Shown piece by piece: positions 1 to 12,700 of a DNA stretch of 64,000 bases; the stretch's first letter is position 1, and every line of letters begins with the position of its first letter. This DNA is from Dromaius novaehollandiae (lineage: Eukaryota > Chordata > Aves > Casuariiformes > Dromaiidae). Made by a program: the position numbers and the translations under genes. The stretch covers positions 38,948,404 to 39,012,403 of the forward strand of contig NC_088103.1 of NCBI RefSeq assembly GCF_036370855.1, written 5' to 3'. The notes below the pieces were generated by a model, which did no database searches, was not told the origin of the DNA, and saw only the letters and a program-made list of their open reading frames with translations.

Positions 1-192
1 CTAAGTGAAAAGCTAGGGTACAGCACATTTAATTCTGAGGATGCTGGGGGTTTATATAAATCAGCTTTCAACCTCTTCTGTCACAAAACCATTCAGTGAT
101 CAGCCTGTTTTTCATACTGGATTTTACACAATTGTGTGTTAAACACCATTCATTTTTGTTTTCTTCAGTTCTAGGCAAAAGGTACTGACATT

Positions 193-224
193 AAAAAAAA
201 AAACACACACACACATACACACAC
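193..224. repeat. A-run followed by (AC)n microsatellite
   Basis: An 11-base A run passes into AC dinucleotides with one T interruption. Confidence 0.85.
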
Positions 225-602
225 TTTTAACTCTAGTAACTGGGAGAAAGATGGCAAAAGAGGTTTAGCAGTTTCTGTACTTTTCAAAGTGCCTGTGAAT
301 TTTAGGTGAGTGAGGCTCTCTCCAAACAGTGTCTACAAATCATATGTGAACAGTTAAGCTGGTTGTTCACAAATAATAAAACAGCTGACTCAAATGAAAA
401 ATGAAAAAACATGTTTGATATTACCCCTGAAAATCAACACAGAAAAGAGCAGGAGATTTCTAATAACCCCAAACCTCCAACAGCTGGACAATGCCACTAA
501 GAAGAAAAAAAAAATTCACAACAACATACAGAGACTGCAAAAATACTTCTAAAATTCTGGAATATGTATTTAAATATATATTTTGTAAAAATAAAAAAAA
601 TA

Positions 603-703
603 GTTATATACATTGTGTATATATATAAAAACACATTATATATATATATGCATATATGTGTGTGTAGATACATATGTATATACATATACATATATAGTTA
701 TAA
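603..703. repeat. TA-rich microsatellite
   Basis: Imperfect (TA)n and (TATG)n runs over about 100 bp. They generate the spurious Tyr/Ile-rich ORFs in this area. Confidence 0.8.
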
Positions 704-3579
704 CTTATTTCCTAGCAATTTGGAGAACTGTCATCACTGGAAACTTGAAGCTCAGAGAAAAAGTCTATGATTACAGCAGAAGGCCTGTGAGCAAAGTAAG
801 TGCAGAATCTTCTTGTAACAATGAACTCATTTTTGTTAAAAACTCATGAGTCAAACTAGTCCATTCCCTGCCAGTTTGAATTAATATTTGCCAAATACAA
901 ACAAATTAGACTCAACTGAGTGGAAAGGAAAGCTGAGGCCATCTAGATTTGATCTTGGGAACTCTGAAGTGTAGAAACATAGAAGCTTTTCTTGGGTGGG
1001 TATAATTTTATTAACAGTTATCACAAACTAGACTTGAATCATCGTAAGCCTGTGTAGTTTATGCAGCTTCTTCTCTGTCCTTTATCTAGAAACAGATTAG
1101 AGATTTTTTTTTTAGTAATGTAAGGCTGAAGCATCACGCATACAGCTCTTAGAACTATCAAGCCTGGAGCACAGAGAGTGTTAGTAAACAGCTCAAAAAA
1201 AAAAAAAAAATCCTAGGTTATAAAATTGGAGCTTCTAGGACCTATTACCATCAGGGTATGGCTTTTTGCATTCTACTAAAAAGGTAACTGATGTACAAAA
1301 TCACAGCTGTACTCAACTTACTAAATAAGGACTGAATTCAATTTTTTGATACTCCCATAAGGATTTTGTGGATTTATAGGTTTCTCAGCTTGAAACTACC
1401 TGAGTAGGAAATTAGTCTGAATTAAGAAGTAGGATTGGGTTCTTAAGTAGAGTTAAGGACCAAATAATATAGTAGAGGTAGGAGAGACCTAGAAGACGAT
1501 AACAAAAGCTGAGGCTTACTCTACTGAAAACTATTTGGTATTTAGTGATGAGGTCCGCTAAAAGATTCTGTAGTGAATCAGTAATTTGGGACAAAGCCTG
1601 CGTAACATAGCACACAAGAAAAACGCACAACTGGAGATGATGACATCAACATTTACATGGCCTATAAAACAGGATGGTATCATTCGTTGCTCTTTAACTA
1701 GAACAAGGGACTACAAGTGACCAGATGGTATTTTTGAGAATATATTGTCTTTCTGAGTTCATGTTTACTGATGTTGCTGGAGCAGCCAGATAAATGGCTA
1801 TATGAATTCATCTTTAAATATTTAACATTCTCCACATCTTACTGATACTACATATCACCTGGGCGTTGATTAGTTACCGGCCTCCTTGGAAAATTAGCAC
1901 TCTGGAAGCCCACCTAGCATGACTAGTTTATATGGACACAATATTACTAATCATAGCTGGATATCACATTCAAACTTCATACATGTTAAAGCCCCAGTAC
2001 AGAACACTGCAGCTGTTACCCCAGGACTGTACTGTCTCAGTCCACAGGATGTCTGTGCCTTTATCTTTCCCTGGGCCGGAACAGGGTCCAGGCATCGCTC
2101 CTGGCAAGCTGCAGATTTGTGTAGAATCTCCATTCCGAGACATGAGACCCTGCCACACAACGCACCTGCCTCCCTGAGGAGCAAGGCTGTCTGGGGATCC
2201 TTACAGTTTAAGCACACCCTCTGCCAGAAATCCCACTGCGTGAGTACTCTACAAGCAGAGGGATACATGATAGCAGTATCACACAACAAACAAACTCTGT
2301 GCAAGAAACTAAAACATACTGCTGTTTATTAAGACAATACAACACATTGAACTAAACATACTAAATCCATATGCATTTCCATTACTCATTTTCTGCGCCA
2401 CTATGAAAAAGATTATAGAGTAAGTTTAAGCCACTAAGATATGTTCCTTCTCCTGCAGCTCCTGTCCAAATCATATAGCCTCTTTTTCTCCTTTTTAGGT
2501 CAACTCTGACCTTGGCTGGTCCTGCAGCTAAATACTATGTTGTTATGAAGGATTTGCTTGAGCTCACAGAGTAGACCTGAAGCAGAGCAGGAAAATGAGT
2601 CCAAATGAGAAAGGCTGAAGTGACCGATGGTTTTTTCCTTCTCTTTCCAGCTACCTTTAAACTAGAGCCTGCTGCTTTGCTTTAATGCCATTCTGTATTT
2701 TGGGGTCTATTTAAAAACACGTTTTCCTATGAATCAATCACCTTTCCCAACTAAGAAATTCCCACAAAAATCTCCACAGTGAAATCCCAGTGTCTCAAAT
2801 TCTCTTGAATAAAACGTCACTGAAAGTCAGCTAAGATGAAACATATCTTAAACAAAAACTGTTTTACTTCCTTTTGCTACAAGTAGTACAGAAAATTCTT
2901 CTATGTGGAAAAATTAAAGAATGTAAACGTATGAGGTGTCCTTCAACCCACTGAACTGCATGCACTTGTTCGTGTATGAGTTTTCACTGGTTTTCAAGTA
3001 TCCATATCCCCATGTTGATCTTCAGCATAGGATGAGGAAGAATATTCTTTTAACTGCTAAAATTATGATTGTAAAGCCATGGAAATAGAACGGATAGGAA
3101 CAAGGAGAACTCGATTCTTTCATTATGTTAAAACAGATTGAAAGTTTGCAATGTTCAGGGGCTGCCTCTAAATGAAGAAAGCCTCAGGCAGAAAATCCTT
3201 CTAGTCTTTTCCTACATCACACAAGGCAAAAGGCAGGCCAAAAACAGGGACCAAGTGTCACAGTATATTAATTGTTAAAAAGATAGATCCTGCAGTCATT
3301 ACATAAATCTACTTCAAAAAGGCCTGCAAAGAGCAAGCCTTTGAACAAATCTCATCTTGTACGAGCACTGCATTAATGTGAAATTACACTTTCTGTGCAT
3401 CATGTTTGAAGACAGTTCTTAATTGCATCTCATTTTCAATGTATTGCTATATGTCAAAACTTTACTAAACAAATATGATCCGACAGGAGGTTAAAAAGCA
3501 ACAGACAACATAGAGTGAGATGAGCCAACATTAAGGTTTGCCATCAGGTTAATCAGCATACGGTATCTTCTAAACTTAC

Positions 3580-3734
3580 CTTAAAATTAATTTGCATCAT
3601 AGGAAGAACATGAAGCAAACTATCATGCCAATCCATACTGATGAGGGAATTAACAGCTGCTGACTCCAAGCACTGCAGTGTTTTGTACTTATCACGGGAC
3701 ATACTTGCTTTTGAGCCCAAAACTTCAGCAATTG
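3580..3734 (-). CDS. DCLRE1A: DCLRE1A coding exon 7 (last exon inside the window)
   Basis: 155 nt. Acceptor cattctaaag|CAATTGCTG at 3735 (AAAG rather than the usual CAG/TAG); donor TTTTAAG|GTAAGTTT at 3579. It encodes [12 protein letters not shown], then [13 protein letters not shown], ending at K900 on a codon boundary. The next exon should start with the GLQxHL region and is not visible down to position 1. Confidence 0.94.
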
Positions 3735-6700
3735 CTTTAGAATGAAGTACAAAAAAATTAAAAAATAAAAGAAGATAAATAAGAGTGCTTATGTTACTTG
3801 TCTTAGAGATATTCCTAGTTATTGCACTGGAACATTTTTTTAAGTGAAAAAAAAAAAAAAATCCATATTCAACAAGATACAATGTTCCATGACTTTTAAA
3901 ATGCACAGGCTAGTATTTTTTAGCTCGAGAATTCTGTAGGGCAATTGGAAAGAGAAGCAGAAGTATATTCTTCAATTACAACTTGTGTTTCTTTGGTAAA
4001 ATATTTTTGGTGTGAACTGATATTTATTTCAAAGAAGCTAGAACCATGTGTACTTTTTGGAATATGGGACAAACAGCCCAAGTTAACTACAGACTGAATT
4101 TCAGAGAAGGTTTTGCCCTGATGACTTGAAAATCTATTCAAAAGCACAAATGGTACACAGCTGTCTGCTCTAAAAAATACATTCAGCTAATCATTATGGT
4201 TTCTAATGCTGTAACTGAGTAAAGCATAGCACACATGATTTTCATTGAGGCAGAAAAGATGTGCTTTGCTTTTGGGAAAGCTTTGTTAAAATTGATCCAG
4301 TTAAAACCAGTTACTGTAAGTATTTACAAAAATACAAACAACAAACCTTGAGGGAAAAATGCATTAACAAGACAGACATTTAAAAAGAATTAAGATTTCC
4401 CCCTTTGCTGTTTCTTGACAACATCTGAGATTATTAAAACCAAAAGCATCATAAAGATCTCATTTATACTTTTTAGATTATCATCAGTGCTTTCCTTACC
4501 ACCACCACAGCTGTTCATTCACCTTAATATCTGAATAGACATATTGTACATTCTGTAAACATGGCAGAAAAACATTTCTTTCAGAACGCTAAAGCTGAAG
4601 GGGGGAGAGTGGGAAGACAACTGGCAGAATGTATTTATCTTCTTTATGCAATATTTGACCATCAAGCCTAAGATCCTTTACACCCTGTACATCCTTTAGC
4701 AAAAAGGTCATTTAACACCTTACATTTAACATTCAGACAGGTACTTAAGTCATTTGATCGAGTACATTTATTTTACATACCTAAAAAAACTTTTTCTTTT
4801 CCAATGGAATAGGTGCCACAGACAACTAGAGTACGTGGGTTTAAAGTTACTGTCTCAAAAGCAGTATTGACAGCAAACTGGACAACATCTTGTTGAGAAG
4901 GAAAAGTGTATTCAGGACTACAGTATCTGAGGCATAGAAACAAGATGTCATGTAAACACTTTGTTATACAAAATGGAAGGCATATTAGTTTTCCTAAAAG
5001 ACCTTCAAAACTGCATGCATAGAGTAACACGGAAATGAAAAAGGTGTTATCCATCAATGTAATTTCAAACTATTGGCAATCTATTTGTTAGAAAACACTG
5101 TGGTACCCAGATAAAATTGTTGCAACAAAATTTATGTTCAGTATATGCACACTTTTCTATATAACTATTCACTTGTCTGAAACTGACACTTAATTTTGTA
5201 GCTTTTTTCCTCTATAAATACCAAGCTAGATATTTGTATCACATACTAATTGCATCCTTATGTCTATTTTTTGTCATGCACACAAACCATAACAGAAAGC
5301 ATTATTCATTCACAGAAACATACGGAACAGAAATGAAAGACTGCAGCTGGGCATTAGTCATCACATACAGAAAAACAATTTTATATAGATGAGTCAGAGA
5401 AAGGTCTAATGAAAACCTGGACAACTAACTTAACCATTTCGCATTCTTTCACTCTTTGAATTTTCTTTTTCCTTTTTTCCATTATAGATCTAAATCCACC
5501 TAAAACCATTTGCTCTGTAAACCTTTATTTTTAGAGTTGAACACTCAACATAAGAACTTTGACATCTAGAATTTAATATCACTTATAAATAATACAGCCA
5601 CCTCAACAAATACTTCGGCAACTTTTCCACCACCCACCTTCATTCTCACTCCTATAACAGTGTAACAGATAAAGAGGCCAGACATAGACAGACTTTTAAT
5701 AATTATCTAATTTTATATAATACTGAACAAACTTAAAGAGTGTTAAAAACAAAGGTCATTCATATTACAATTTATCTGATTCATATAAAGTCTTACTGAA
5801 GTGAAACAAGGGTTATATTGAATAAATAATAAAAAAAAGACTTACGTGGTATCAAGGTAAAGGGTATGGACTTTTTGACCAATCAAAGGAGGATAGCGCT
5901 CCATAGAAGGATCTGCCCTAAAGTCTCCTGTGTGCAGAATAACATTTCCAGTAGGTAGATAAAAAAGGATCATTGTTGCACCTGGACAACTTAAAAAAAA
6001 AAAACAAAAAACAAAAAAACACCCCACATATTATGTTAATTCTCTATATTGATAAACTGCCTTAAGACAAGAGATACACTGACCTACAGGAGCAGGAAGG
6101 CATAGAGAAGAGAATTTTAAGTTGCAGCTACTATGCAGCCCAGGTTTGCTAAAAATTCCTATTTTCTAAAGGAATTCTAAAGCCATCCTCATGGCCATTG
6201 ACAAGCTAACTTGATTTTTCAGCTGAGATGGAAAGAAGAAAACTACATCAACAGTAAAGTAATCAAGCATTAACTGCCTTTTTAGGATGCTCTGTCTTCC
6301 TCTAGGTATGACACAGATGCTGCCTCAGTTCCAATCTCTGTGGTTCCATTAGACTTGATTTAAAGGGGAAACAGCATACTAAAGACAAGAAGTATTCGTA
6401 TTTTGGAGAAACAGAATTGTATTATTGCAAATGCTATCTTCATTCCTGTAGAACTTACTGAAGCTTTTGCTATTAAATTCCATTTGCAGATTTTAAACAT
6501 TATCCTCCATCCAGAATTCACTGTTTATAAACACAATTCTTTTGTTGGCCACAGCCACAGGGAGTCCTTTGCACCTTTTGCAGTTCTTCACTAAAGGAGG
6601 GCAAGTGCTCAGACTGGGAAATGAGAGTGGGACTATTTTGGACATGAATCATCTGTAAAGGATAAACAAAATCTCAAAAAGGAAACGCTGTCAAGAATAG

Positions 6701-9700
6701 GAGCTAAAAATGACAGAATTGGTAAGCTCTCCAAAAACTTGAACTTTGTATGTAGGTTTTATATGCCTTTTAAATTGAAGAAGGGGATTGAGGAGCAAAT
6801 CAGGAAAAATGGGAAGTGTCCAAATTACATAAGCAAGAAGGCTTCTTTCATTCCCAGAAAGGGTTCTCAAAGGACTTCATGCAATCTTATCTCTCCAACT
6901 ATAAACAAAACCAAAGATAAGTAATATTCAAACCAGCTGTAACACAGTGCATTTCAATATATACTTTAGGGAAAGAACTTTTCTTTTATCCCATAGCCAA
7001 ATAAGGCACCGAGAGGAAGAATGGCAAGGGCACAGGACTGGAAGACAGACGCTACTGAATTCTAATTGCAACATTACCACATACTCTGCTGCTGTAAACC
7101 TGGGCAAAAATCTCACCCTTTGTCATTGAATCCAACAAAATTCTTAGTCATAGATGTTACAGATTTCAACAAGGTTTAGAGTTCAGTTTTTAAACTCTTG
7201 GTTAGGATAGCTGGATGAAAATCTTCCATGATCCAAAGTATCACATTTTTCTTTAGCTGAAGATTTCACTGTCTTCAGTGGAAGCTACAGAAACCTATTA
7301 TACCTGAAAATCAGATCTAGGGTGTTCGCAACTAGACATCTAAGACTGAAGTGTCCAGACCACTAGAAAATCATTCAACCTCTCAGCAAATGTAACAAGT
7401 TAAGGAACTGTGTATGGATGACACCATGGATTCATTACAAGCAAACAAAATAAAGTAAAAGTGATCAAGAAAAGCCTAGGTTTCATTTTAAAAAGTAACT
7501 CAGCTATTTCAAAAGCTATCTACTTACAAGAAATTTAGGCTCCTTCACGCCTAAGTCACTTCTGAAATAAAAAATTGTGTTATTAACCTGGGTATCTGAA
7601 GTAGTTTTAGCCTTAATTTTTCAGGTCCACTGATGCCATCAGGATCATGAAATCATAAACCGCATAAGTACAACTGTTTACTTTTAATATTCTACATATA
7701 CAAACACTGCTCAACAAATGCAATGATACATACTGATTAGCATCAAGCAACAACACTTTGATCCCATTTACTGTACATTCTGTGTCCATCGGCAATACGT
7801 GGATGTACTGCTCTTTGACTCGGAGTTTGCTCTTCACCAGATTGCCAGTTATCTGTAACGGCAAAAGGATTTAATATAAAATAGAAACAAAAATCTTCAA
7901 AAAACCCCCCTTTATTTGTTTTAGAAACAAAGGCACTCTAACTCAGACAGTCTGGCTCAGAGAGAACCTATGAGATCCTGGGTATGATCAAACCTTTCAG
8001 TAGCATTTCACCCCTCAAAAAGCAAACTGAAAAAAAAGCTGCCTTAAAAAAAAATCCCAAACTTTTTAAAAGCAAACTTTAAAAAGCCTGTCGATAAGTT
8101 ATGGATCAGAATCAGTGAGGAGGCCCAAAAAGGATGAGCAACCTGGTGAACATCCGTTACAAATTCCCCAGGCAAGGAGAGGAGGTGGACCAAGCCTTCT
8201 CTGAATAACTGAAGAAGTTTCCAGGTCACAGGCCTGGGAGGACTGTAATCATCCCAGCATCATGGGGGACTGTAATCACCCCGACACCTGCTGGAAGGGC
8301 AACATGGTGGGACACAAGCAATCCAGGAGACCTCTGCCATACATCAGAACAGGTTCTGTATGGACTGATTAGGTGAGGTGCTCTACTGCATCATGAATAA
8401 AGAAGGTCTGTTGGAAATACAATATTCAATGGCAGTCTCAGCCACTCAGAAGCCTGAAGCACAGAACACATGGGACCAGGCTAAGACAACTGCATTTACT
8501 TAATCTGGAGAAGAGAGGGCTTAAGGGGAATCTCACTGCAGTCTTCCACCACCTGAAGAGAGTTATAGAGAAGATGGAGCCAGACTCTTCTCCATGATGC
8601 GCACAAAAAGAACAAGAAGCTATGGCTACAAGCTGCAAAAAGAGACATTTTGGTTGAATATAAGGAAAAAGTTTCACAAAGTGGTTAAGCACTGGAACAG
8701 GTTGCAAAGAGAGGTTCTGAAAACTGTCTGCAGATATTTTCAATATTTGACTGGCAAAGGTTCTGAGCAATCTGATCCAACTGCAAAGTTAGCCCTGCTT
8801 TGAGCAGGAGATCAGACTATATGACCTCTAGCAGACCCTTTAAACGTAAATTTTTCCATGTTATCTAGTCACAGAAATTTCACTAATCTTCCCTATCAGC
8901 CAAATCAGGGTAAGAAGATCTTTTATCAGAGGATCCCAGGTTCGTCTATACAAATACTGTGCCTACTGCCCCAACAGTGGAACCTCTGCTCCTGTATTTA
9001 TTATCATCAGTCTAAAGGTGATTATAGTTGCATATGGATTTGATAATGTCTAGTAATTGTGGACAATCTTACCTTATTACAGTAGATTGGAAACATGAAG
9101 TTTTTTGTTAGTCCACAATAGTGATCAGAATGAAAATGAGTGAGGAAATAGGCTGTACAGCCTTCAATTTCTCCATACTGGAAGGCATCAACCGTAAAAC
9201 CAGTTCCTACAGAAAAAGGGGAAGAAAAGTCAGTCAGTAAATATGCATAGGTCAGAACTGTTTTCTATTTTGATTTTTTTTCCTTCTTTCTTTTCTTCCA
9301 AAGAGGGAAATACAGTTAAAAAAGGGAATACAGTTACAAGGTATACAATTAAAGGAAGCATTTAAAGATGAACATGGTTTGCATATGAGTTTACAGTAGC
9401 AAAAGAGTTTTTTGTTTATTAAAATAAAGCTTAACAAAATGTCCATGCACAAACAGCTTCACATGCCACCCAAATATCTGTTGTTAAAATGCCACCTTCC
9501 ATAGATGGCAACTGGTTAAGCAAAATAAATCTATCTATATTCAGCTGGTATTTTTGAAAGTTCACGTGGATTAAAGTCCAATACCAGCATCTTAACACAA
9601 AATACAACAGACAACTAGAGCTTAACAAAACACACTTTGCAGTCAAACTGTAGTTTTTCAATTATTATATGTTTATTATTCCTCCTAAAACACACTACTA

Positions 9701-12700
9701 TATAGTTATAGTTAACAATATAGTTATAGTGGTCTTTGAATACCTCTGCTGAGATAAAACTTCACTGATTTGCCACTGTAAGTTTTCAAGGAGGCACCGT
9801 TTGTATAAAGCTGTTGTATAAAAACAACTTTTCTCTGCAATTTTTTTTTTTTAATTCAAACATACTGACAAATAGTCCTTTTACATTTGCCTCTACTTTC
9901 TTAAAGCCACCAAATATTGCACAGAATTAATCCATCTGCTGGCATTCAAATACTTTTAATTTTATTTTACGCAAATTGTTCAGATCTTCCAAATAGTTTT
10001 ATTTACTTGATGCTAGAACTTTAAGTATATGCAACTCCAGAAAAACACACAGCAGTCTGGAAATTAAAAAAACAAAAGCCGAAAATCCCCAACTGCTTGA
10101 GAAGTACCTGATTTGAAACTTCAATGAGATGAATTATTGTAGGCCACAGGATAAATGCATATGATTAGCAATATAGAAAATGCAGTCAAATATACTTCAA
10201 GTGTATAAACAAAATTCAGAACAAAAGTGATATAGAGGGATGATAGCAAATCAGCTTGAAAATTTCACTATAGGAGTCGATCCTTTGAATTTATCATACA
10301 TGGGAAATTCTCTCAATCCACAGAACCCACGATACTGGCGTAACTCCTCAAAGGCTTAAAGGTCAGTCTTCAAGCAGCAGCTAGGCATTTAGGATCCCTA
10401 ATACATTTCTACTTTGCTTCTTCACATTTCTGTCTAGGAGGCTTAAAAAAAAAAAAAAAAATCAAACAGTACAACTAAGACAGACCTTTAGTAGTAAACT
10501 GTGAGGGTCTGAAGTCTTTTAAGCTGCTGATCCATCAGCAGCATCCTGCATCTCTGATAATTGCTTGAGGAGATTCTGAGAAATTCTTGGCTCTTTCCCT
10601 AGCTAAATTCTTCTGTTTGGTTTTCATTTCTTTGTTTTCATAGTTGTAGCACTTAATATTTCTAATACTACTTCTGAATTTTAATACAAAATGAAACTCA
10701 GTTTTTTATTTAGTGTAAGGAAATAATTGCTATTGACAGACTTATTTTCCAGGCACAAGTGAAGTTACATAAAAGATTAAATTTGGGAATTAGAAGAAGG
10801 GAATATTAAGGAGGGATATATTCAAAATAATTTAAGAAAGTACATCTGTCTTTCAAAACTCCTTATGTTTCTTACTCTCTTAAATATATTTGAAAATCTG
10901 TCTTTGAAATAATTTTTCAGAGATAATTATTTCACTATACTTTACTGACAAAGCCTTTGTTGATTCTAATTCTGCCATCAGCTTCTGGAGACCTGCACTT
11001 TCACAAAATCTGATTCACTTAGGTGGGGGAAGGAAAACTCATTAGGGAGTGGAGTCCCTAGGGACAAATGGTTATGGAGAGTAAAGAATACAGCCTAAAA
11101 TTACAGGAAAAAAAATACAACACTCCAGTCAGATTATTTAACCACTACAAAAGTAGTAATTATCTCTCACCTGGTATTTTCTTGTAGAAAGGACACTGTT
11201 TTTTTCTTGTTCCTTCCCCTGTAGTAGATGATTCTCTGAATTTTTTTCTCCACCTTCGTTGGCCACCAGAACTTGTATCTGCAAAGACTCCATTTTTATT
11301 TGAACTTTCTTTAACTGCTTCTACATCCTCCACAGATCCTTCAGCTTTCCTTTTGCACTGTCTGGGCCTCTTTCCAGTGGGAGTAATTGGACTTGATATC
11401 TGCATTCCTTCACTTGAAGGAGTCTCTCCTTTGCTTTCCTCTTTTGCTTTGGGTTTTAACCCAAAGAAAACACCAATGTCCATTTGCTTGAGATCCTTGG
11501 CAGAACTGGATTTGGCATTCATACTTGCTAAAGAAACAAACTGCACTGTTTTAGAGATTGGGCTCGGACAGCATATAACAGCTGTGTTAGGAAGATTTCC
11601 TTCTTTCCCCATTACTGACTGCAAACTCTCCTGGCATACTGCTTTTTCAGTTGTGTTAGCAGTCATTTTATCTGTACTAGTTAAAAGGTTACTTGGATCC
11701 TTCAAAACATTACTTTCCTGTGACAGGAGAGACTTAGCACCTTCTCTGACTTGCAGCAATGGCATGTCAGTAAGAGCCACGTACGCAGAATCCAAAGCAC
11801 AAGCACGAATGTCTTTAGAGTCTTTATTACCTGCATTAGCAACAGACGAAATCAATTCTGACTGTTCAACCTCCTCCTTAATTATATTGTAATTATGAGG
11901 AAAAGAAGATTCTATGGTTAGCACCTCTTGCTGATGCTGATTATCTACACATGCTGAATTAGAGAACTTGATATTCATGTGACCCTCAGAAACAGTTTTT
12001 ACACTATAATCTACATAGCTCAACATATTTACTTTCTCACAGTGTTCGTTTTCTGTTGTGAAACTTCCCATTTTAATAGACTCATACTCATGTGCCTGCT
12101 GTAAGAGAAGCCCATCGAGTTTTTTAAACAACACAGAATTAGATTCTTCATTTTCAGAGTTGTGGACTTCAAATAATTTCTTTTTAGACATTTTTACTTT
12201 CTTCTCCTCTTCCTCAATTTCCTCTTCACTTTCCTCATAAGTACTTAGTGGAGAATAAGAAATTTCACAGTCACTGAAATCAGCTTTTGACTGTAGCAGA
12301 CTTAGCTGATTTGTATCTTTCTGACTATCCAGATCGTCTCCTATTTCACTTTCTTGAGAGGATGCAAAGTCATAAAATTCAAATTTGCAATTGTCATCTG
12401 TGGTCTGTGTGAACTGAAGTGTCTGTTGAGGCTTTTGAACACTTGCAGAAGAAGAAGTACTTTCACTGGTTGTATTTAGAGATTTCATTTGTGTTGAACT
12501 CTGTACCCTCAATGTATGCTCATCATTTGGGACATTACTGGATGGCTTCTCATTCTGTGAGATTGCCTCCACAAGAGTTGGGAAACAGCTGGACTCTGCA
12601 GCAGTGGAACATGTGATCTTCCTCTCTGAAGTGTATATTGAAGAGTTTACAAGATAATCTCCTGCCCTGCTTGCTGCAAGTAGAAAATGGGTATAGCGCT

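Larger units (their letters stand above)
1..3579 (-). other. DCLRE1A: DCLRE1A intron 7 (partial); final exons not found
   Basis: AT-rich, with short A runs, an (AC)n tract and a TA-rich microsatellite. A GC-richer patch at about 1,930-2,320 holds overlapping short ORFs on both strands with no recognised protein. No minus-strand match to the conserved C-terminal DCLRE1A segments was seen. Confidence 0.7.

Noticed and set aside
11160..12572. A separate 470-codon gene beginning at 12572
   Set aside because: The first codon is GTG, translation is open and conserved upstream to the acceptor at 12749, and the segment is DCLRE1A exon 2.
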